The notes under the pieces: generated by a model
What the model was told of the DNA's origin: nothing
Seen by the model: the letters and a program-made list of their open reading frames with translations, nothing else
The model's database searches: none
Program-made: the position numbers and the translations under genes
In this document: one piece after another, positions 45,214-53,374 of the stretch
Numbering within the stretch: position 1 is the first letter of the stretch
How the letters are laid out: the number at the start of each line of letters is the position of its first letter
NCBI RefSeq assembly: GCF_012932915.1
Contig: NZ_VCQU01000011.1
Location: 124,001-188,000, forward strand
Origin: Antrihabitans stalactiti
Lineage (GTDB): Bacteria > Actinomycetota > Actinomycetes > Mycobacteriales > Mycobacteriaceae
Length of the DNA stretch: 64,000 nt
Direction of reading: 5' to 3'

Positions 45214-45771
45214 CTACACCGTTGCGAGTTCCTTCCAAATGCGGCGCTGCGCCTTTTCGGCGTGACGCGGCGCCTTCGGCTCCCAGAGCAGCCGCATGCC
45301 GGCCTCTTCCGGCGTGCGGTCGCTCTTGAACGAATTGCACGGAGCGCAGCAGGCGACCAGGTTGGCCCAACTGTTCGGACCACCACGACTTCGCGGCAAT
45401 ACGTGGTCGACGGTGCCAGCGAAATGCGCATCGCAGTATCCACAGCGGTAGTTGTCGCGGCGGAGCACTCCTGCGAACGTCGCCCGACTGCCGTCGTCGA
45501 CGATCACCTGATGCGGCACGTAGACATACCGCAGCAGCCGGATCGTTTGCGGCAGTGCGATCGCTACCCGCTGGCTCCGGACCGGAAACGGCGGCTCACG
45601 ATCGGCAACGGTCTCCGCGACGCCCATGCTGAGCAGCACGACGGCACGCTCGGCCGGAATCTCGGTCAGCGCCTCGTAGGTGACGTTGAGAACCAAGACG
45701 CCTGCGTTCATCCAGTTGTGCGCGGTCAGGGCCGCGGGTTGGTGCTGTATGCGAAAACGCATGGTAATCAC
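45214..45771 (-). CDS. HNH endonuclease family protein
   Basis: This 185-residue protein has an N-terminal domain containing VLVLNVTYEALTEIPAERAV, typical of actinobacterial HNH proteins. A C-terminal HNH domain follows with two zinc-binding Cys pairs (CGYC and CAPC) and the catalytic segment VDHVLPRSRGG. The family is widespread and single-copy in actinobacteria, and its role is unclear. There is no sign of an intron, prophage or restriction partner. GTG 45771 is used; the in-frame ATG at 45762 is an alternative. Confidence 0.88.
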   Translation of the reverse strand: MITMRFRIQHQPAALTAHNWMNAGVLVLNVTYEALTEIPAERAVVLLSMGVAETVADREPPFPVRSQRVAIALPQTIRLLRYVYVPHQVIVDDGSRATFAGVLRRDNYRCGYCDAHFAGTVDHVLPRSRGGPNSWANLVACCAPCNSFKSDRTPEEAGMRLLWEPKAPRHAEKAQRRIWKELATV

Positions 45772-45867
45772 CTACTTTCGTTGTGCGAGTCGACGGACCA
45801 TGGTGGCACAGTCGCGACCTGGGGCGCATCAGGTTTTCCAGACGACCGACGGACTTAAAATGGTGCG

Positions 45868-47523
45868 GTGGACGACGTTGTAGAGGGCCCGACCAGCGAC
45901 GCGCGCCGCGCCCATTTGCGGGGTGAGTGGCAGGCCGCGTTCGACGGCTTCGTCGCCGCGGGTCCGACCGACGCGTTCACCGGCGACGACTTCAGAGCGT
46001 TCGCCGACTCGGCATGGTGGCTGGGCAGAATCAACGAAAGCCTCGATGCATACGCACAGGCGAACCGGCGTTATCTCGCCGAAGGTCGCGGCACCGATGC
46101 AGCGTTGGCGGCGTTCTACAGGGGTTTGCACACGTCCCTTCGCGGCGACACCGCGAACGGAAATGCCTGGCTGCGACGCTGCGATCAGCTGCTCGCCGAA
46201 GAACCCGAATGCAATGCCCACGGCTACCCCCGTTACTGGGCGACCTATCAATCGATGGGCGCAGGCGACTACGACGCAGCAATGAATCACGCACTCGAGA
46301 TGAAGACGCTCGGGCGGCGCTGGAACGACCCCAGTCTCGTGGCAGTCGGCACCTTGGGCGAGGGCCGCACGCTCATCAAACAGGGCAAGATCGACGAAGG
46401 ACTACTCCTGTTGGACGACGCGATGCTTGCGGCGTCGTCGGGCGAGATCAATCCGTTCTGGGCCGGAGCGATCTATTGCCACCTGATGAGCGTGTGCCAC
46501 GAACTGCTCGACCTACGACGCGCGACCGAATTCACTCGCTCCGCGGAACAATGGTGCCGACCGCTGCCCGACGCGAACCTGTACCCCGGAATTTGTCGGG
46601 TCCATCGCGCGCAGGTACTGCAATTGCGTGGCAGTTGGGATCAGGCCGAAGATTTGGCGGTCAAGGCGTGTGCGGACACCGAGCAGCTGCATCTGGTGAC
46701 CGCAGCTGAGGCGAACTATCAGATTGCCGAAATCCGCAGGCTGCGAGGCGATTTCACCGGAGCCGAGGAATCACTGAAGCGCGCGCACGAGATGGGCGGC
46801 GACGTTCAGCCAGGACTTGCCCTGCTGCGCCTCGCCCAAGGCCGCGTCGACCTCGCTGCGGCGTCGATCCGCGCCGCGTTGGCGGGCGAGCAGGTCGACC
46901 GGCTCGCTCGCGCCCGACTGAACGTTGCACAGGTGGAGATCGCGCTCGCCGACGACGACCTCGACACCGCCCGCGCCGCCACTGCCGAACTCGAAGCTGC
47001 CGCCGACTTCCAAGCGAGTTCCGGACTTGCCGCCGCGGCGCAGCGGGCACGCGGTGCGGTGCTGCTTGCCGAGGGCGACGCCGCCGGCGCGCTGCGTGTG
47101 CTGTGGTCGGCATGCCGACGATGGCTCGAGCTCGACGCGCCCTACGACGCAGCACTGACCCGGGTGCTCCTCGCCGACGTTTACGCAGCTCTCGGCGACG
47201 TGGACGCAGTAGCACTCGAACTCGAAGCTGCTGCATCGGTTTTCGAACGTCTCGGCGCGCGCCCCGACGCCCAGGCCGTCGCCGATCGCACCGGTGCACA
47301 CACAGCGTCGAACGGCCTCAGCAAACGGGAAACCGAAGTGGTGCAACTGATCGCCGTCGGCCAGAGCAATCGGCAGATCGCCACCAAGTTGTTCCTCAGC
47401 GAGCGGACCGTGCATCGCCACGTGTCCAACATCTTCGCCAAGCTCGGGGTGTCGTCGCGGTCGGCGGTCACAGCGTTCGCATACGCACACGGCCTCGTCG
47501 AGGTTCAACCCTCCGCTGGGTAG
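45868..47523 (+). CDS. TPR-containing LuxR family transcriptional regulator
   Basis: This is a 551-residue regulator. A long helical TPR-like region (about 10-460) is followed by a C-terminal LuxR HTH (about 482-545; LSKRETEVVQLIAVGQSN and ERTVHRHVSNIFAKLGV). Unlike the regulator at 30403 it has no ATPase P-loop. Such ATPase-less LAL-like regulators are common in Nocardia and Rhodococcus, with unknown ligands. GTG 45868 is the start. It lies in the accessory signalling block near the kinase operon, but no direct link is visible. Confidence 0.85.
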   Translation: MDDVVEGPTSDARRAHLRGEWQAAFDGFVAAGPTDAFTGDDFRAFADSAWWLGRINESLDAYAQANRRYLAEGRGTDAALAAFYRGLHTSLRGDTANGNAWLRRCDQLLAEEPECNAHGYPRYWATYQSMGAGDYDAAMNHALEMKTLGRRWNDPSLVAVGTLGEGRTLIKQGKIDEGLLLLDDAMLAASSGEINPFWAGAIYCHLMSVCHELLDLRRATEFTRSAEQWCRPLPDANLYPGICRVHRAQVLQLRGSWDQAEDLAVKACADTEQLHLVTAAEANYQIAEIRRLRGDFTGAEESLKRAHEMGGDVQPGLALLRLAQGRVDLAAASIRAALAGEQVDRLARARLNVAQVEIALADDDLDTARAATAELEAAADFQASSGLAAAAQRARGAVLLAEGDAAGALRVLWSACRRWLELDAPYDAALTRVLLADVYAALGDVDAVALELEAAASVFERLGARPDAQAVADRTGAHTASNGLSKRETEVVQLIAVGQSNRQIATKLFLSERTVHRHVSNIFAKLGVSSRSAVTAFAYAHGLVEVQPSAG

Positions 47524-47629
47524 TTATGCCCATTCCGGCCAGTCAGTAATAGGCAGCTCATACCGATGAGCCGACGTGATGCCGAACGTAATTTCAGTGG
47601 TGAACATCCCAACTCCCCCGGAGGTCACC

Positions 47630-47902
47630 ATGCCGAAGTTCGTTATCGAGCGCGAAATGCCCAGCGTCGGACAGCTCACCCAGCCCGAGTTCGTCGGCGC
47701 AGCGGCGCAGAGCAACGCCGTCCTGGACAAGCTCCCTACCGTGCAGTGGCAGCACAGCTACGTCACCGGCGACAAGCTCTACTGCGTCTACATCGCCGAG
47801 GACGAGGACGGTGTGCGCGAGCATGCAGAGCTGTCCGGATTCCCCGCGAACAAGATCAGCCGGGTCGTGACGATCCTCGACCCGACCTCCGCCGACGCCT
47901 AA
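47630..47902 (+). CDS. DUF4242 (SCO4226-like) small protein
   Basis: This 90-residue protein has MPKFVIEREMPSVGQLT and the conserved VQWQHSYVTGDKLYCVYIAEDEDGV, which places it in the DUF4242/SCO4226 family of ferredoxin-like dimers; SCO4226 binds nickel. ATG 47630 is preceded by a strong GGAGG site, which decides the start over an in-frame upstream ATG at 47576. It is convergent with the Ser/Thr kinase fusion gene, separated by a family-1 palindrome. Confidence 0.85.
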   Translation: MPKFVIEREMPSVGQLTQPEFVGAAAQSNAVLDKLPTVQWQHSYVTGDKLYCVYIAEDEDGVREHAELSGFPANKISRVVTILDPTSADA

Positions 47903-47907
47903 CCCTC

Positions 47908-47947
47908 GTGAGTCTTTTCGGAGTCCAGGGACTCCGAAAAGACTCAC
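47908..47947. terminator. 40-bp perfect palindrome between convergent genes (family 1, copy 4)
   Basis: The 18-bp arms GTGAGTCTTTTCGGAGTC and exact complement surround the loop CAGG. It fills the gap between the DUF4242 gene (5 bp away) and the end of the kinase-regulator gene (5 bp away). Relative to copy 3 it carries a T-to-C change matched by an A-to-G change in the opposite arm. Confidence 0.78.
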
Positions 47948-47952
47948 AGCAG

Positions 47953-49515
47953 TTAGTTTTTGGCGCGCAGGTGCGTGAGAACTGCAAGGACGCGGCGATG
48001 ATCTTCCGGCTCGGGCGCCAACCCGAGCTTGACGAAAATGCTCCGCACATGTGCTTCGACCGTGCGCTCACCGAGAAACAGCGACGCGCTGATCGCCTTG
48101 TTGGAACGTCCTTCAGCCATGAGGTGCAACACCTCCCGCTCCCGAGCGGACAGCTCGTCGAGCGGGCGGTGCCCTCGATGCGGTCGAGAAACCAGCCGCC
48201 CGACCACGTCCGGGTCGATCGCCGAACCACCCGACGCCACGCGATTGAGCGCGTCGACGAACTCGTCGATGTCGGTGACGCGGTCCTTGAGCAGGTAGCC
48301 GAGGCTCGCCGCTCCCCCGCCCAGCAGATTCATCACATTCTCGGTCTCGACATATTGCGACAGCAGCAGGACCGCTGTGTCCGGGAAATCCCGCCTGATC
48401 GCGACCGCGGCATCGATGCCCTCGACCGTATGGGTCGGCGGCATCCGAATATCCACCACGGCGACATCGGGATGTTGCTCGGCGACGAGCTTCAGCAGCC
48501 CTTCGGCATCGCCCGCCTGCCCGACGACGTCGATACCTTCGTCCTGCAGGAGTCTCGCGATACCTTCGCGCAGCAACACCGAATCGTCGGTCAGGACCAC
48601 TCGCAGACCCATCGCCTGCGGCGTCCGACCTGACGGCAATGTCACGTCCAGTTCGTCGCGAACATCCGACGTCAGCGCCGCACGCGCCGCAGCCGCCAAC
48701 TCCTCACATGAGCCGAAGCGCTCTTCGCGATTCTTCGCAAGTGCACGGGTGAACACCGCGTCGATCGCGACCGGCAGCTCTGGCCGCGCCGCGCTCGCCT
48801 TCGGAATCTTGCCCAGAAAATGACCGTTCATGATGGCCGACGGGTTCGGCCCGGGATAGGGCGGCGCGCCGGTCAACAGGTGAAACAGCGTGCAGGCCAG
48901 GGAATACTGATCCGCCCGACCATCGACCTCGCCGCCGTCGATCTGCTCGGGCGCCGCGTAGCGCAGCGTCGCGACCATCATTCCGGTCTGGGTCAGATGC
49001 ACTGTGTCGTCGAGTGCCTTCGCGATACCGAAATCGGTGAGCAGTACTCGCTCGGGTTCACCGGCATAAGACGGCTTGGCGAGCAGGATGTTCGCCGGCT
49101 TCACGTCGCGGTGGAACACGCCGGCGCGGTGCGCATAGTCGAGGCCCTTGGCCACTTCGCTCGCAATGCGGACCGCGCGGTCGGGCACCAGCGGACCGTC
49201 TTTCACCAACTGCGCGGCGTCGGTGCCCAGGATGAATTGCATCGCAATCCACAGTTGATCCTCGTCGCGACCACGGTCGTACACGGCGACGATGTTGGGA
49301 TGTTCGAGGCGGGCGGCATGGTCGGCTTCGAATTCGAAGCGAGAGCGGACGTAGTCGTCGGACGTCAGATTCCGATGCAGCAATTTCAATGCGACTTTGC
49401 GTGGCAGATTGGGATGCCGCGCAACGTAGACCGACCCCATGCCGCCTGTGCCGATTCCGCCCTCGACCGTGTAGCCAGCGAAAACCGCACCAGCCTCCAG
49501 GTCGTAGCCACTCAT
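47953..49515 (-). CDS. Ser/Thr protein kinase fused to NarL-type response regulator (STPK-REC-LuxR HTH)
   Basis: This is a 520-residue uninterrupted frame. Residues 12-285 form a PknB-like kinase: Gly loop GIGTGGMGSVY, Lys44, catalytic HRDVKPAN (Asp137), DFG at 161 and APE at 188-190. No membrane helix is present. Residues 303-440 form a receiver domain with acidic TDD (309-311), phospho-acceptor Asp355 in VVDIRMPP and Lys410. Residues 452-515 form a LuxR HTH (LSAREREVLHLMAEGRSN). All catalytic and phospho-acceptor residues are intact, so both Ser/Thr and His-Asp input look possible. It is downstream of two histidine kinases, 46 bp after the second. An internal ATG at 48612 could also yield a free regulator. 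Confidence 0.9.
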   Translation of the reverse strand: MSGYDLEAGAVFAGYTVEGGIGTGGMGSVYVARHPNLPRKVALKLLHRNLTSDDYVRSRFEFEADHAARLEHPNIVAVYDRGRDEDQLWIAMQFILGTDAAQLVKDGPLVPDRAVRIASEVAKGLDYAHRAGVFHRDVKPANILLAKPSYAGEPERVLLTDFGIAKALDDTVHLTQTGMMVATLRYAAPEQIDGGEVDGRADQYSLACTLFHLLTGAPPYPGPNPSAIMNGHFLGKIPKASAARPELPVAIDAVFTRALAKNREERFGSCEELAAAARAALTSDVRDELDVTLPSGRTPQAMGLRVVLTDDSVLLREGIARLLQDEGIDVVGQAGDAEGLLKLVAEQHPDVAVVDIRMPPTHTVEGIDAAVAIRRDFPDTAVLLLSQYVETENVMNLLGGGAASLGYLLKDRVTDIDEFVDALNRVASGGSAIDPDVVGRLVSRPHRGHRPLDELSAREREVLHLMAEGRSNKAISASLFLGERTVEAHVRSIFVKLGLAPEPEDHRRVLAVLTHLRAKN

Positions 49516-49561
49516 GTAATCAATTGAACCCCAAAGGCCTTATTACGTGCGCAAGTGATGC

Positions 49562-51298
49562 CTACTTAATCGGAAGAGTGACCGTCAACGTGGTCCCTCG
49601 TCCGACCGGACTTTTCAGGAGGAGTCGGCCACCGAGTGCCGCGGCACGGTCCAGCAGGCCGGTCAAACCGCCACCAGGTTCGAAACTGGCGCCGCCGACA
49701 CCGTCGTCGGAGACCTCGACGCGCAGTTCGCCGTTGACCACCTGTAGCGAGATCTCGATCAACGAGGCGGACGAGTGCTTGCTGGCATTCGCGACCGCTT
49801 CAGCGGCGATGTAGTAGGCCGCCAACTCGACCGCGGCGGGCGGACGTGTCGTCAAGCCGTCCCGGATCTCCAGCGGCAGCGGCGCCCGTTCGGCGAGCGA
49901 ATCCAGCGCCGCGCCGAGACCGCGTTCCTGCAACACCGGCGGGTACACGCCGCGCGCCAATTCGCGAAGTTCCACCAACGCGATGTCCAATTCGACCGCG
50001 CCCTGCGCGAGCAGTTCCCGAAGCTGCTCCTCGTTTTTGCTGCGCTGCGCGCGGCGAAGCAGGATTGCGGCTGCCACCAGCCGTTGCTGGGCACCGTCGT
50101 GCAGGTTGCGCTCCAGCCTGCGGCGTTGCTCGTCACCAGCGGCGACGATCCGGCCGCGCGACCGCCGGACCTCCTCGAGCTGCGCTTCCAACTCGGTCTG
50201 CAACCGCCGGTTGTCCAAGGTCACGACGGTCGCGCTGCGGACCGCGGCGATCAGCTGCGGCTGGTCCCGCAGCGATTTGTCGTAGACCAGCGCACCCACC
50301 GGCGCGCCGTCGCGCTCCAGCACGGTCACGGCACGGTCGGCGCCCTCGCTCGGCAGCGCTTGCGGGACCCCGTCCGCGTCGACGAACTGCTTGCGTTCCG
50401 GCGACCACGACCACAGCACCAAACTCGGATCCCGCAGCGCCCGACGAAGCGCGCTGGTGAAACCCTCGCCCAACGGCGCAGCCCCGACCTCGACCATCAC
50501 TTCGCTGACAGCGCGGGCACCTCGATAGCGCCACAGCCCGACCACGACCGCGATCGGTAGAAAGGTAAGCGCCGTATAGGCGACGTTCGGCGCCCATTCG
50601 TTCGCCTTCGTGTCCGTACTCGCGTTGCCGACGTATACGGCGACAGCGACGACGGTTCCGAGCATCGTCGCGATCCAGACGGGTGCGAAAGCCGCCCGAT
50701 ACGCGGACGTGCCTTTCCGCCACCGTCTGATGAGAACTGCCGCGACGATCAACCCGATGCTGATGTCACACACGCCGAAGATGGCCTGCATGACCTGTTG
50801 AGTCGTCTCGCTGTCGCGAATGAAGAGGATGTTGATCGGCTCGGGGTGCTGACTCGCAATCGGTCCGGTATCGCCCACCGTCAACTCGAGAGCGGCGGAC
50901 ACCAGGTAGTACGCCCAGATACCCCCGACGAAGCGCCGCTCCCACGGTTGCCGCAAGCGGCCGAGCGGAAATCCGAGCGACACCTGAATCAAAGCCGCGA
51001 AGACGGTGACCGTCAGTACCGAGCCGATCGTGAACGCGAACGGGTTCGAGGAGAAGCCGAATCCACGGGCTTGCCACAGCAATCCCGCGAGGACAAGCAA
51101 CCGCCCGGTGTTGTCGTACGGGCGCGTGTGCCATGCGATGGTGCCTGCGGCGACGTAAGCGACGCCGACCAGGAGGAAGACGACCAGCTCGCTCGAATAA
51201 TGCTCGACCCGAAATGCTGGCCAGTCGACGAGTGCAGCGACACCGGCGCTCAGCGCAGCGATCAGCGCCACAGCGGTGACCACATCGCGACGGCTCAC
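49562..51298 (-). CDS. Membrane sensor histidine kinase, NarX-like (paralog 1)
   Basis: This is a 578-residue kinase. About eight hydrophobic segments (1-255) are followed by a GAF-like region (about 270-365), a coiled coil (about 363-395), the HisKA_3 segment RRRLERNLHDGAQQRL with phospho-accepting His400, and a HATPase_c domain (NASKHS, DDGVGG, GLTGLLDRA). GTG 51298 is preceded by AGGAGG. It is colinear residue for residue with the kinase gene immediately upstream, with His400 in both. It should phosphorylate the receiver of the adjacent kinase-regulator fusion. The sensed signal is unknown. Confidence 0.93.
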   Translation of the reverse strand: MSRRDVVTAVALIAALSAGVAALVDWPAFRVEHYSSELVVFLLVGVAYVAAGTIAWHTRPYDNTGRLLVLAGLLWQARGFGFSSNPFAFTIGSVLTVTVFAALIQVSLGFPLGRLRQPWERRFVGGIWAYYLVSAALELTVGDTGPIASQHPEPINILFIRDSETTQQVMQAIFGVCDISIGLIVAAVLIRRWRKGTSAYRAAFAPVWIATMLGTVVAVAVYVGNASTDTKANEWAPNVAYTALTFLPIAVVVGLWRYRGARAVSEVMVEVGAAPLGEGFTSALRRALRDPSLVLWSWSPERKQFVDADGVPQALPSEGADRAVTVLERDGAPVGALVYDKSLRDQPQLIAAVRSATVVTLDNRRLQTELEAQLEEVRRSRGRIVAAGDEQRRRLERNLHDGAQQRLVAAAILLRRAQRSKNEEQLRELLAQGAVELDIALVELRELARGVYPPVLQERGLGAALDSLAERAPLPLEIRDGLTTRPPAAVELAAYYIAAEAVANASKHSSASLIEISLQVVNGELRVEVSDDGVGGASFEPGGGLTGLLDRAAALGGRLLLKSPVGRGTTLTVTLPIK

Positions 51299-51360
51299 GG
51301 CCGGACCTCCTGTGTCGGTAGTGGGTTCAGCATCTCCGAACTTGGCCGGAAAGCGCCATA

Positions 51361-51431
51361 GTGCAGGCACTGAGTCGCCATTACCGTGCAGGCACGTAGC
51401 GCTGATCGCACTACGTGCTGGCACCTACGCG
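51361..51431 (-). promoter_or_regulatory. Triplet of 16-bp elements upstream of histidine kinase 1
   Basis: Three copies of GTGCWGGCAC followed by (G)TAGCG or TGAGTCG occur at 51361, 51386 and 51415, read on the plus strand (spacing 25 and 29 bp). They lie 63 to 133 bp upstream of the kinase start. Copies 2 and 3 also form an inverted repeat GCACGTAG-N11-CTACGTGC. Each core GTGC-NN-GCAC is itself palindromic, as expected for a dimeric regulator. Copy 3 overlaps the end of the upstream kinase gene. Confidence 0.72.
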
Positions 51432-53188
51432 TGAATACCAACGGTGGGCAGATCGACGGTCGGCAGGTCGACGGTCAGCACGGTGCCGCCCGCAACAGGA
51501 CTGTCGAGCGTGAGCGTGCCGGCGAGAGCCGCGGCGCGATCCTGCAGACCGCTCAGCCCACCACCAGGGGTGAATCCCGCTCCGCCACAACCGTCGTCGG
51601 ACACGGTAACCCGCAAGGCACCGTCGACCATTCGCAACGAAATCTCGACCAAGGACGCCGACGAATGCTTGGTGGCATTCGCAACAGCCTCGGCGGCGAT
51701 GTAATAGGCCGCCAACTCCACCGCTTCTCCTGGCCTGACGGTCAGTTCGTCTCGAATTTCCAACGGCAGCGGCGTGCGCTCGGCGAGCGAATCCAACGCC
51801 GCGCCGAGACCGCGCTCCTTCAGCACCGGCGGGTAGACGCCGCGGGCCAGCTCGCGCAGTTCGGTCACCGCTAGATCCAGTTCGGCCGCGCCCTGGCTGA
51901 GCAGGTCACGCAATTGCTGCTCGTTCATGCTGCGCTGCGCACGTCGCAGCAGAATTGCCGCGGCAACGAGGCGCTGTTGGGCGCCGTCGTGCAGGTCCCG
52001 CTCCAGCCTGCGTCGTTGCTCGTCGCCCGACGAGACGATCCGGCCCCGAGAGCGCCGGACCTCCTCGAGCTGGGCTTCGAGCTCGGTCTGCAGGCGCTGG
52101 TTGTCGAGCGTGACCACTGTCGCGCTGCGGACCGCAGCGATCAGCTGTGGTTGATCGCGCAGCGACTGGTCGTAGACCAATGCGCCGACCGGCTCGGAGT
52201 CGTTCTCCAACACGGTCGCCGCGCGGTCCTCGCCGTCACCGGGCAGCTCGTGCACGACCCCGTCGGCATCGACGAACTCTGCGAGCTCCGGAGACCACGA
52301 CCACAACACCAAGCTCGGATCCCGCAGTGCACGCCGCAATGCGGTCGTGAATCCCTCACCCAACGGTGCGGCCCCGACCTCGACCATCACCTGGCTGGCG
52401 GCGCGAGCCCCGCGATAACGCCACAAGCCGACGACGATGGCGAGCGGAACCAGCGCGATGGCCGCGAAGTTCACGCTGGTGACCCACTCCATCGTCGAGT
52501 CCTGCGAGCGCTGCTTGACGAGGAACACTGTCGCCGACATAGCGGTGCCGACCAACGTCGCGAGCCACAGCGGCGCGAATGCGGCGCGATAGGCCGGGGT
52601 TCCGTTGCGCCACCGCGTGATGAGCACGGCGAGCACAACGAAGGCGATGGCCAGGTCGATCGGGGCGAAGACCATCTGCAGCGACTTCAGCAAGCCCGGG
52701 TCGTCACGAATCAGCAGCAAGTTGACCGGGTGCTCGTGCTCGAATCCCACCGGACCCGGGTCACCGAACGCCAACTCGGTCATCGCGGAGCCGATCGAAT
52801 AGACGTAGCAACCTGCGACGAACCACCGCTCCCAGCGGGTCCGCAAGCGTCCGAGCGGATAGCCCAGCAGCACTTGGATGATCGCCACCGAGTAGGTCAC
52901 TACGAGAACTCCGCCGACCGTGAACGCGATCGAATTGCTGGAGAAGTTGAAGGCCCAGACCAACCACAGCAATCCTGCGATCACCGTGAGCCGACCGGTG
53001 TGGTCGTGCGGACGAGTGCGCCACGCCGCCACGCCGGCAGCGACGAACGCCCAACCGACGGCAATGAAGGTGACGAGGACACCAGGGCTGTTCACCGATA
53101 CGAACGACCGGTAATCGACGAGCAGCAGAATTGCAGCAGTCAGCGCGCCCGTCACCGACGCAACCGCCAGCACGCCGCTTCGTTTCAC
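51425..53188 (-). CDS. Membrane sensor histidine kinase, NarX-like (paralog 2)
   Basis: This 587-residue kinase has the same plan as its neighbour: about eight hydrophobic segments, a GAF-like domain, HisKA_3 with phospho-accepting His400 in ERDLHDGAQQRL, and HATPase_c (NATKHS, DDGCGG, GLSGLQDRA). The cytoplasmic halves are very similar (for example GAAPLGEGF, LRDQPQLIAAVRSATVVTL, RELARGVYPPVL), while the membrane halves diverge more. This suggests duplication followed by sensor divergence. The C-terminus repeats VDLPT twice. GTG 53188 follows TGGAGGTTGGGCG. It is divergent from embC across a 186-bp region with three repeated elements. Confidence 0.93.
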   Translation of the reverse strand: MKRSGVLAVASVTGALTAAILLLVDYRSFVSVNSPGVLVTFIAVGWAFVAAGVAAWRTRPHDHTGRLTVIAGLLWLVWAFNFSSNSIAFTVGGVLVVTYSVAIIQVLLGYPLGRLRTRWERWFVAGCYVYSIGSAMTELAFGDPGPVGFEHEHPVNLLLIRDDPGLLKSLQMVFAPIDLAIAFVVLAVLITRWRNGTPAYRAAFAPLWLATLVGTAMSATVFLVKQRSQDSTMEWVTSVNFAAIALVPLAIVVGLWRYRGARAASQVMVEVGAAPLGEGFTTALRRALRDPSLVLWSWSPELAEFVDADGVVHELPGDGEDRAATVLENDSEPVGALVYDQSLRDQPQLIAAVRSATVVTLDNQRLQTELEAQLEEVRRSRGRIVSSGDEQRRRLERDLHDGAQQRLVAAAILLRRAQRSMNEQQLRDLLSQGAAELDLAVTELRELARGVYPPVLKERGLGAALDSLAERTPLPLEIRDELTVRPGEAVELAAYYIAAEAVANATKHSSASLVEISLRMVDGALRVTVSDDGCGGAGFTPGGGLSGLQDRAAALAGTLTLDSPVAGGTVLTVDLPTVDLPTVGIHA

Positions 53189-53251
53189 CGCCCAACCTCC
53201 ACATTTCTCCTGTTGAGATCAGGATGCTGGAGAAATGCGCTGCTCACTACA

Positions 53252-53320
53252 GTGCTGGCACTGACTCACGCCGCCCGTGTTGGCACGTAGCGCCACCCAC
53301 CACCGTGCTGGCACGTAGCG
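53252..53320. promoter_or_regulatory. Triplet of 16-bp elements between histidine kinase 2 and embC
   Basis: Copies of GTGCTGGCACTGACTC (53252), GTGTTGGCACGTAGCG (53277) and GTGCTGGCACGTAGCG (53305) are spaced 25 and 28 bp. They lie 64 to 132 bp upstream of the kinase start, matching the arrangement before the other kinase. The last copy ends 54 bp before the embC start, so the array could influence both divergent genes. Confidence 0.75.
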
Positions 53321-53374
53321 GCAAGAGAGTGTCTGCACGGGTGCGCGGTCCCAGCCGCCGATACCATCGGCTGC

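Noticed and set aside
48610-48612. Internal ATG at residue 302 of the kinase-regulator fusion as the start of a separate response regulator gene
   Set aside because: The frame is continuous through the junction, and only a weak ribosome-binding site precedes the ATG. It is kept as an alternative translation product but not annotated as a separate gene.
49516-49561. A possible seventh copy of the 16-bp element before the kinase-regulator gene (ACGTGCGCAAGTG)
   Set aside because: Only a partial core match without the GTGC-NN-GCAC symmetry or the TAGCG tail; chance similarity is likely.
51361-53320. The repeated 16-bp elements as a small CRISPR array
   Set aside because: Only three copies per site, short units with spacers of about 9-13 bp, no leader and no cas genes; position in promoters fits operators better.
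43421-53374. The inserted block as a prophage or transposon
   Set aside because: No integrase, transposase, attachment-site repeats or tRNA was seen, and composition looks like the surroundings. The HNH protein is of the widespread chromosomal type.
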